DNA of 64,000 nt from contig CM063256.1 in NCBI GenBank assembly GCA_032158295.1, positions 13,128,953 to 13,192,952 of the forward strand, in the 5' to 3' direction. The DNA comes from Pycnopodia helianthoides (Eukaryota > Echinodermata > Asteroidea > Forcipulatida > Asteriidae). The notes under the pieces are model-generated. The model worked only from the letters and a program-made list of their open reading frames with translations. It ran no database searches and was not told the origin of the DNA. Both the position numbers and the translations under genes were made by a program. How positions within the stretch are numbered: the first letter of the stretch is position 1; every line of letters starts with the position of its first letter. Below are positions 1 to 9,000 of the stretch, piece by piece.

Positions 1-1139
1 TCAGACTCAGGTTTTAGGGGAAATGGGCGGAGCAGGGGACGAGTCAATTCAGACCACAGAGAATTAAAACACATGACTGGCTGATACATAAATAGAGGAT
101 TAGGGCAGGGGCATATATAAAAAAAAGGGGGGGGGGACCAACGTATTGCAAAGATGAACACAAATCGCGAGCCACATTGTGTTATGAAGGAACATGCCCT
201 TTTGATTAAGGGGGCGGGGCAAAATAAGAGAAGGGGTGAGCCAGTATGCCCTAAAGATAAGTAATTTTTTTTTTGTGTACGACGTGGTTTAAAGAGGGGT
301 GGGTAAGGGCATATACGTTTAGGCAGTGAAAATAATATTACAGCGGTTAGAATGTAGTGGAAGATCACGTAAAAATAGTGACAACAGTGGTCAAACAGAG
401 TAGGCCTGTCCTCTTTTGATTGTGCATAACAAACCATTAAGGTAAGGAAAGGTAATAGTAAATTATTCGTGTGGTTCTGGCATGAAAGAGTTATTCCCTT
501 CTGGATGCAAATAACAATACAAAGAACTTACTGTATGACGGATACGGTGCTAGATGTGTGACAATGATTGGCAATTTACTACTGAGAAATAAAACAAACT
601 CCAAATGCCAATTAAAACCTACCTGACAGAGATGCTAGAAGTGCAACGCAGACCAAAGCAAACACTTTCATTTTGGATGATGATGATGACTTTTCCCAAT
701 ATTGAACCACCAGAGCAATTCGACTTTCCACGGCTCCTCCTCCCAAAGCTTGTCCGTAAACCCCCTTCTGAGCTCGTTATTTATAGCGATTCACTCCCCG
801 ATGACGCAATGATAATACTTTAAGACTATTCTTTAATTAGTAGATCCGCTCACATTTAAAACAATTGTTATCAATTAATCCCAATCCAATCGGTCATTAG
901 CACTGAAAATGTGATGATCATTGTACGAGACAGCTGTGGTAGACGATGTGGCATCGTTTGTTACGTTCATTGCACGTGCTCTTTCTAATGCACGTCAGTT
1001 TCAGGGTCATACATTGATATCCAAAACATATTAAATAGTTCTCATAATTATAAATATTACTTGGTTTTTATGTAGCACACATATCCCAATATCTAGATAG
1101 ATCAAGGTGTTTTATATCATCCCTGTTCATCAGATATAC
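1..1139. other. Gene-free stretch, nothing recognised
   Basis: AT-rich DNA with short A and G runs. Open frames here are short, have no family resemblance, and lack convincing splice context. I see no RNA gene or clear inverted repeat. Confidence 0.4.
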
Positions 1140-1395
1140 TTAGACTAGTCCTCAAACTTTCTCAGTAGGAACAAACAGTCCCAAGCTGTTTATAACAGCG
1201 CTAATGGGGTTGATCAAACACAATACTATCTCAGCCCTCTCGGGTTCACATTGAGAAACCTGGGTTAGGAGAAGCAATTGTGGTTTAGTGCCTCGCTCAA
1301 TAAGGGCAAGTGTCAAGACAGGGAATCGAACCCACACTTGGATGATTTAACGCCATTTGAACCCGATGAGTCCGATGCACTCCGCTCGGGCACGA
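1140..1395 (-). repeat. tRNA-derived SINE, minus strand
   Basis: Read on the minus strand, the head resembles a tRNA gene with a B-box-like GGTTCGATTCCC near 1325-1336. It is followed by a body containing CAATTGCTTCTCCTAACCC. The same body motif and head-to-body order recur on the minus strand near 61750-61925, so this is a dispersed family and not a tRNA gene. The acceptor stem does not pair as a real tRNA would. The exact ends are uncertain. Confidence 0.6.
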
Positions 1396-1429
1396 CACAT
1401 TCACAGAATTGAAAACATATGTCCCATCT

Positions 1430-1590
1430 CCCTTTAAACTTGTCCGCACCATTTCTTGTTGCCTCCACCTCCCCCTGGATGTCTCACCTCGATTGTCTCG
1501 GGTGCCTGTGTATCGAACCCCCGCACCTTGTATCTGGAAGCTGAGTAGTGTAACCACTCAACCAAGCCGCCGATATTTAGGTCGTACACT
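1430..1590 (-). repeat. Second tRNA-like SINE head, minus strand
   Basis: On the minus strand a tRNA-like head (GGCGGCTTGGTTGAGTGG then a B box GGGGGTTCGATAC) is followed by non-tRNA sequence. It resembles a Leu/Ser-type tRNA-derived SINE lying next to the SINE at 1140-1395. No second copy of this type was found in the window, so the family assignment is tentative. Confidence 0.45.
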
Positions 1591-1939
1591 TAGGTTACGT
1601 TGCTCTCTAATTTGCGGAAACAAACTCGATGTTTAATCGTACGCCTAAAGTTAAGTATCAATTTTACAATGATGTAATGATTGTTTTCACTACGCTATAA
1701 GTTTACAAAAAAATAAAATAAATACAAAAATCAATCAATCAATCACCTTCACTAAAGCGCGGACTGTTAAGGGAAACAGGGACTGATTATGCTAGCAGAT
1801 TTGAATGCAGTGTTAACAAATGTCACACTGCCTCTTTTTCTTATGGTTTTCGGACCAAGTTCACAATGATGAGCTCAACATTTGGAAAACAACTAGGCAG
1901 TAACTAAGTTTACTTTTTTGTAATCCGTCAGGAGTGCCT

Positions 1940-2110
1940 ATGTCCTGTGTTTGCGGACGCTCTGTTCCCCTGAAACCCGGTAACTGTACGACAGTCTCTA
2001 GCAACCACAATTTGGTTTCCCTGAGCTATAATTAAGGACATTTAGACGACAGTTAGACAAACTGCAATCATTGACTACTTTCATAGTTGGATTGCGCAAA
2101 AGGTAACACA
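1940..2110 (+). pseudogene. Relic of a FReD-4-like first exon, plus strand
   Basis: The plus strand encodes VCGRSVPLKPGNCTTV. This matches the hinge [17 protein letters not shown] of the FReD-4 first exon (54155-54752, minus strand). After an indel and an in-frame TAA, a second frame reads RTFRRQLDKLQS, matching the coiled-coil unit [10 protein letters not shown] of FReD-4. Similarity is also visible at DNA level, for instance the shared GTTTGCGGACGCTC. No signal peptide or splice donor survives. Its orientation is opposite to every other FReD exon here, which implies an inversion or an old divergent gene pair. Confidence 0.7.
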
Positions 2111-2194
2111 TTTGACCATGAAAAAAGACGGTATCTATAATTTCTGAAACCTCATACTTGTACCTTTGCCTAGTCGGCAATAAGAACCTGGAAA

Positions 2195-2279
2195 ATTACT
2201 CTTTGCACACATTGATTATGATGATCGAATTTCAACTGTTGAAACTCGATCATCATAATCAATGTGTGCATAGAGTAAT
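2195..2279. repeat. 85-bp near-perfect palindrome
   Basis: Arms 2195-2236 and 2238-2279 are 42 bp each, with one central base and about two mismatches. The outer arm (ATTACTCTTTGCACACATTG) also occurs as single-copy sequence in the 5' flanks of FReD genes near 30090 and 45650, and with one change near 12710. The palindrome therefore looks like an inverted duplication of flank DNA and not a transposon with its own ends. Confidence 0.85.
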
Positions 2280-3000
2280 GTCCCGGACTCGGGGCCGTAT
2301 AGCGAGAGAGTGAGGGTATGAGGTCGTGAGATCGATGACGTTCCCGTAACCGTTCCCTAAACGATTATGGCTTTTTTAGAACAATGTTGGCAGTCAAACT
2401 TTGAAGATTCAAAGGGTTTTGTTTTGTTATTGTTTTTGTGGGGGGGGGGGCACTTTAATGTTTTACTTTTTATGTAATATTTTATTACGCTGTGGTCGTT
2501 CAATACTTTCATTTTGGGGGGTCTGGAAAGAAAACAGAAACTAATATCAGTCGGCGGATAAGCTTGGCTCTCAACATATTGTTAACAGACTGTCGCTTCC
2601 AGGATGCCCCGCCTTCTGCAGAGACAAGTTAAAGGTTCTAGGGAGGTGGTGCGGGGCTGGGACTTGTTATTTTGTTGTCATAATTTGTGTACAGAACATA
2701 ACGTCTGACGTTGACTAATATGTCCGACAACCGATTTGAATATTGATAAGACTAACATGTCTCCCTACATGTTGAGACTTCACACACGTAACAACATGCC
2801 GATCAACATTTTCTAACTTTAGGGTTGGTGTTTCATTTAGGAATGAAAATATGCAGACCTTTATATCCCCCAAAAGCTGGTAACTGTCCAAGTCATTTTA
2901 AATACTTCCTGTTTGTATAAATAAACTGCAATCAGGACGTACAATCATACGGAAACCGGAAGATCATTTAACACAGAGAGGCGCTGAGCACAGCTATCAA
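2280..3000. repeat. Diverged copy of FReD 5'-flank DNA
   Basis: The order of motifs (GATGACGTT, then GTTGGCAGTCAAACTTTGA, then a G-rich CACTTTAA, then CTCAACATATTGTTAACAGAC, then GCCCCGCCTTCTG) repeats that at 12810-13090. Parts recur at 30200-30310 and 45760-45860. This is old duplicated intergenic DNA upstream of FReD first exons. No exon is recognised inside it. Confidence 0.7.
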
Positions 3001-4100
3001 CTTTGCATTTGTGTCTGAACACTTTGGGATCTAGATCGAATACTGGTACCCGCCAATATTTGGTATTTCGTCTGCACGCGGGTAATAACTGTCTCTTCGT
3101 GACATCCGGGAACTGTAATTCAGCTGAAGTCATCATCAAAATAACCTTGATCAAGCCGTTTGGGGTGAGATTCAGATTCAGATTCAGATTTAATTCATTT
3201 TAACGAGGTAAGGATCGTTTTTCTAGAATGTTTGAATCAACGTGCTTGGCTGCCTCAAAAGCCTTTAGCTACAGTAATACATGTACCCCGTTCACACAGC
3301 ACTGCGACCTTACGAAGACCATGCCGATCACCCCGATCTGAAAAAATATCAAATCGGGGCATATCGCCGTCAAAATCCATAAAATTTGGCAAATTAAAGA
3401 CTGCATCACGAATGTATACTGCGATGCTTCTACGTCAAAAGCGTTGACTCAACGATCACACCTAGACATATGCCGACCAAGCAGTCGTTTCTACTTCGTT
3501 GCCGCTACGACGTACATGACCATACTACGTTGTTACACAAACCTAGAAGACTGTAGGACGATATCACTACGCTGGTGCTGACCATATTACGCTTCTAGTA
3601 CGATTTGTGGCGATGTTTAGATAAATCGGAGGTGTTCAAGCCTTTTTTCAGACCTGATGCGTTAAAGTGTAATTAAAACGGCGCAAAATAGTTGCCGAAG
3701 GTGCTGCGTTTTTATTACGACCACAGAGATCACACCACGCTGCTACCACGCTGCCTGTACGATAATGGCGTTCCCACTACGTTCTTACTAAGACTTTGCC
3801 CCGCTTATTATTGGCCACGACCCGGCTACGCTTATTTTGGGCACGTTCAAAATAAACGTGGGGAGAGCATGCAGCTTCCCGACCTAGGAGATCCCACCCC
3901 GACCAAACCAAGCTCATGGAGATCATCCCACGTTTGGTCCACGTGTGGCCCACGATTGGCTCCGATTGGCCACGCTCTCGGCCACTTTTCTATCGTAGCA
4001 GAAGCGGCGTCTATGTGTGACCGGGGTATTAGTGAGAAAGGGATAATTATGAATAGCTGGGTAGGTTACTCCACTGTCCATGAACAATCAATATGAAACA
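3001..4100. other. Gene-free stretch, partly CpG-richer
   Basis: No gene recognised. A short hexanucleotide run of GATTCA lies near 3168-3192. From about 3280 to 3990 the base composition shifts: CpG becomes frequent and motifs such as CTACGAC, CACGCTG and CCACG recur irregularly. The longest frame (about 3692-4096) matches no family I know and has no clear splice signals. Confidence 0.35.
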
Positions 4101-4546
4101 TTATAACACCCCTTACAAATATTCTGCCTTTTGATTGGTTTAGAGCGCGTCACATGATATGTCTTAGTTTTACTAGAAACCGCGCGCGAACCGCGCGGTA
4201 CTATCACACGGCCGCCGATGTACTATTCAACGATAGCCTAGCGACCGATGTACTAGTGCATGGATACCCTGGTACCCTGACTACATTGACTTCAAACATT
4301 GATTTAAACGAGCTGCTTGACAACCTCGAATCCGGTGTAATGAACAAAATATGTGCACTTAAAATACGGTTTAGAGAATGAACGTAACAGCAGTAGTCTG
4401 GTACACCCTCTTATTTTGTAAAAACTCGATATTTCAACGTAAGATTTTACAGTTCTTGTTTGACGATTGATTGCCACGTACGTAAAGTTTGTGTGAATTA
4501 ATTTTATTAAAGTATACAGATAGAATCAAAGGAAGAGGTGTTATAA
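4101..4546. mobile_element. MITE with TTATAACACC ends
   Basis: The left end TTATAACACCCCTTAC (4101-4116) is matched in inverted orientation by GGAAGAGGTGTTATAA (4531-4546), 14 of 16 positions. The interior includes a CpG-rich stretch with CCGCGCGCGAACCGCGCGG. There is no coding capacity: the frame inside is short and matches nothing. Target-site duplication is not clear. It abuts the hairpin at 4549-4705. Confidence 0.6.
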
Positions 4547-4548
4547 AA

Positions 4549-4705
4549 CAAATATTGACTGCTTTGTCCCGTGGCGTAGTAAAACTAGTCACTCTCGGTG
4601 ATCCCCGGAGCCGCCTATCTTCCCTCGGCTTCGCCTCGGGAAGATAGGCTGCTCTGGGGATCACCTCGAGTGACTAGTTATGCCACTCGAAGCAGTCAAT
4701 ATTTG
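4549..4705. mobile_element. Foldback hairpin element, 157 bp
   Basis: The arms pair from CAAATATTGACTGC (left end) to GCAGTCAATATTTG (right end) over about 75 bp each, around a short central loop near 4624-4632. A few small mismatches interrupt the pairing. Such near-complete palindromes are typical of foldback MITEs. No second copy is seen in this window. Confidence 0.75.
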
Positions 4706-4839
4706 TATAAATGAAGACAGTAACCAAAGAACATATTGAGTACCCATTCAAGGACTATTATGGTGTATCTTGTATACTGGGTTTATTGTAGAGCCTCTTG
4801 TGGTAAAAAGCTATCCTATAATTTCAGCAATATCTGTTT

Positions 4840-5807
4840 GTGAATTTCCTGGTTGTTTGTTATTGTCACTGTGTACTTAGAACTTATAAGCCCGAATCTG
4901 GCACAAGCCCAAACTAATTCTCGTCTGACACTATATTCATCCCATCTCTTACATACATCTTATTGTGTATAATTATGCATTAAATAACACAGAACAAATA
5001 AGCAGAAGTAACAACAAGTTATCAATTGAAACGAAAGCAAACTATAAAATGCAGCTAAGGAGGATCAGCAAGAGATACTGAAACATAAACGAAACACACT
5101 ATACAAACAGGGCTGCTGCAAACCCAAATGACATGATGTCAATATAAAGCACGTAAATGGCCTGACGTTTCTATCCTGCCAGAGTCATTTGCAAATCGTT
5201 GACACAACACGCAGATACAGTGTAAACAGTGTACAGATTTCCGGTATAGTTGGTTTTTCATCGCTCCAAAAAATGTTTATTCTTGTTACATTATAGAAAG
5301 TATTCCTTGGTTGAAAAAAATTGTAAATAGTTCTACTACACGGAACGAAAAATATCCAAACGGAAAGAACTCTAGTCATTTGTAAATAATTGTTGTATAC
5401 ATTTTATATATCATGATCTCACACCGAGTCTGGTTGATATTTGCTTTCTAGACTGAAGACTGTCAGTCTTTTATATTTGCTTAAGGCTACTTATATTTCA
5501 ATTTGTTTGCAGAGTAAGTTAAATATAATCCTCTACTTAACAATAAACGTACTGTCCAACCAACATGAGAACATTTCATCACTCGAGGTTATCCTGTTGA
5601 AGTGCAGAAAAAGAAAAACCGCCAGAGTTTTGTCGATGATTGTTAAGCACTTTATTACGATAACGGCGATCGAAATAATCTAGGTTGGGTTGAAGGCTGT
5701 TTTTTGTCCGACTTTCAAATAATTTCAAACGGAAACTATTTATCTCGCGGATTGGTACTGGTATGACTTTAATAGTGAGCGGCAACACGGTGAGTGCAAT
5801 GGGGTTA
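4840..5807 (-). repeat. FReD-1 3' flank, duplicated at each FReD locus
   Basis: The same succession of blocks occurs downstream of all four FReD genes (about 13870-15285, 33920-34786, 49050-50057). One block reads ATCTGGCACAAGCC, another GGGCTGCTGCAAAC, another GTGCTTTCTAGACGGAA. The last few hundred bases probably include the 3' UTR. The upstream part, with GGCCTGACGTTTCTAT, also resembles a dispersed repeat seen near 60225. Confidence 0.65.
5651..5656 (-). promoter_or_regulatory. Possible polyadenylation signal of FReD-1
   Basis: AATAAAGTGC on the minus strand lies about 150 nt past the FReD-1 stop. The same AATAAAGTGC is kept at 49904-49909 behind FReD-4. FReD-2 and FReD-3 have changed bases at the equivalent place. 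Position and conservation fit a poly(A) signal, but this is inference. Confidence 0.4.
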
Positions 5808-6064
5808 TTATTGTGGCGTGGGTCGTATTTTCATCTCTGAGGTTTTGAGTGAGTAACCATGCCCCTTCCAGTGAGACCAAATAACTCCCCGACCTATGTA
5901 AGCTGTGGCCCCACGGAGATACTCCCCGTTAAGATTACAATAGTGGCAGCCTGTTGCGAACCACCAAGCACCGAGGTATTTCTGGGCACAGTTCCCGTCG
6001 TATGGATCGTTGTCTCGGTCTTTAGTGGAGAACTGATAGTTGCTGTGGTAGCTCAGCGAGTCGC
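5808..6064 (-). CDS. FReD-1 exon 5 (C-terminal half of FReD)
   Basis: The acceptor TTTGTTTCAG precedes GCGACTCG. The exon reads [19 protein letters not shown], then GNCAQ..LGAWWF, CHYCNLNG, and ends [20 protein letters not shown] before TAA. It carries the DRDND calcium-site motif and the second disulfide pair of the family. Phase 1 at the acceptor fits exon 4. Confidence 0.88.
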
Positions 6065-9000
6065 CTGAAACAAAGAAAGATATAATAATAATAATAATAA
6101 CAATAATAATAATAATAATAACAATAATAATACACAAGCATTTATATAGCGCCCCACGAAGAACGGAGCGCTTAACAAAGAAGAGGAACAATGAATCACG
6201 GAAACAAATGAGTTTTCAATTTCCGCTTGAATACAGACAAAGACGGCGCTTCACGGAAACTGATCGGAAGTTCATTCCAAAGACGAGCCGCGGTAGATGT
6301 GAAAGTCGTGTCACCAGCTTTCTTGTACGATCTTTGGACAACAAGCCGGGTCCGATCAGTGGAGGAGCGCAGTCGTGGTCTGTGTTCAGCGGAACCAGTG
6401 TTCTGGAGTTGAGTCATGGCAGAAAGATAACTAGGGGCAAGGTTGTTGACATACAGCATGAGTTTGAAAGCAATTCTTTGTCTGACGGGGAGCCAATGAA
6501 GTTCCCTCATTTCGATAGAGGGCTGGTCCCGTCCACAAGCCATAACTAACCTCGCTGCTTTGTAAATATGCTTTAATGTAAACAGGACGGTCGTGAAAAA
6601 CTTTTTGTTTTTTCATTTTTTTTTATGAAGCTAATTCTAGTTTTGAAGTACTACTTTTTGTATAATTTTCAACGTCAATAACATAGGAACAACTTTGAAA
6701 CATTTGTGGTTTTAATAAGTTGTCTTCGCAATTGATGAGTTCTCTAAGTGAGGAACTTTTTGTAATTTTGTTCAGCCCAATAAATCAACATTTAAGTTGT
6801 GTTTTTTTTTCTTCGAAAATTATGAATTTAATCATCGTTCTATGTGTACCATCGAGGATATCAGACCCATGGTCACCGCTTTGATTTCTATTTCATTATG
6901 GAACTTATTGAACACCGTGAAAAGATTATTTAAAAATCAAAGACCAATCCGAAAGGCAATTTTTGGCAAATGCATAATATAAGCTCCATTTTTGTCCTTC
7001 AATACACTTGTGGTATTGATAACTGATTTATTACCTGCTGTTGTTCCCGAGTAACTTCCCAAAGTCAGCCTGTAGTTGTCACTCACATCGGCGATGCCGA
7101 ACGAGTCATAGACGGCATAGGCGGTACTGTTTTCGAAACTTGCGAGATCTACTCGGAGTTCGTACTCTCCCTGAGCGGTCAGACGGTGCAAGATGTCGTT
7201 GCCGAGCCAAAACTCTCCCTCTAGATTCCCAAAGCCCCGGCTGTAGTTGGCAAAATCCAGGTAGAAATCAACACTGCCGTCCTTCCGCCGCTGGAAAACC
7301 TAGCAAAGGAACGTGCTTTGTGTTTATTTTATTTTGTCTACATGTCTTCAATTTGATCAAACTTCTTCCATTCACAAGTAACTCTTAAAAGACAATTATC
7401 CCATTTCACCAGCGTGTTTTCTTACCGTCCATCCACCACCGTCTGTCTCCATATCACAATACACCTGGAAAGCCTCACCGGAGTCTCGAGGTTGAACCGT
7501 GTACACGCCACTCATCAATACACCCCTCGCAAGAATCTCTGAACAATCCTTTGGAAGGGCAACTGTACAAAATATATAGAAAACAATCATGGCTTTGTAT
7601 TCCCTAATTAACTGCAGTAATTTAATGAAGGGGAATTGCATCAGTATAAATATTGCACATGAATCGGTTTGGAGTTCATCATCAAATCTACCTGTATCGA
7701 GGCTGTAACTACCTAAAACTGAAGTACAGTTATTATTATTTTTATTTCCCGGGTTGGAAAAGAGTGAGATATGAACCTGCTACCTCAGGATTGACGTTAG
7801 CAAACACGTGTTGTCACATTTAATAAATAAAGCCAAATGCCACAATACCCGTACCTGCTTCCGTCGTTGCGAATCTCTCCGTTGCATCGGCTGTACGAGC
7901 CTCGCTCGTGGAGGGTGTATCTTTAAATTAAATCATAAAAGAAGATTTCATGTCAATACGGATTCAGGATTACAACAATTTTTGGGGCTGATATCTTTAA
8001 CTGTAATATATATTAGACATTTCTCCAGATGTCACTTCTAGGAGCAAAATATAATAATGTATTCGATAAAGAGAAAAGGCCTTCATTGTGCATTGTTATC
8101 AGGAAAAAAAAATTAATCAGTCATTTTTTAAAGGGAAAAAACAAGTATTTAATTTAGATGAGAAGGTAGATGTAGTTTAGCTGATCTTGTTGTATCGACC
8201 TTGTGACGATGGCTTTAAACTTACCATGAAGGAGTTCCACTAAGGAAGATACTGAGAATTTCAGCTCCCCCAACTCTCGTCTTATACCCCGTATCCCAGA
8301 GGTAACAATCTTCTGATTACTGGACACTCTTTCTTGCAACTCTTCCACTTAAAGTGTTGTGTCTTTCACCTGATCGTTTGTATCTCTTAGTTCAATGTTA
8401 ACCATGGTTAGGTAGATTTTTACCGTACTCTCCAACTCATCTATCTTACTACTTGTATCTAGCTCACAGCAAACCTTTTTCTGATTGCCGGAGGATATCA
8501 GCTTGAGACTTCCATCCACCACCGTCTGTCTCCATATCACAGTACACCTGGAAAGCCTCACCGGAGTCTAGAGGTTGAACCGTGTACACGCCACTCATCG
8601 ATACACCCCTCGCAAGAATCTCAGAACAATCCTTTGGAAGGGCAACTGTAAAGTATGTACAAAATAAAACATAGCTTTTGTTATTCCCGTATCTGCAATT
8701 ATTTTAATATTTTGTACGATCTTTTGTCCCCCAATCCTTTAAAATTGAATTACACCAGGTAAATAGTTCAAATGAATTACTCTAGAGTTCATCATCAGAA
8801 CTGCACGTATCCCAAGGGATATGAACCCGCGACCTAAGGATTGACATTAACAAGCATTCTCCTCCCCGAGCCACTGAACTATTTTTTGTGGTTCTCTCCG
8901 TTACTTCAGCTGTACGAGCCTCGTTCGTGGGGAAGGCATCTTTAAATCAAATCAAGAAAGAGGACTTCATGTCAATGTGGACTTAGAAAGTAAACAAAAC

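Noticed and set aside
3692..4096. 134-residue open frame
   Set aside because: Lies in a CpG-rich, motif-repetitive stretch where stops are rare by composition. No recognisable domain.
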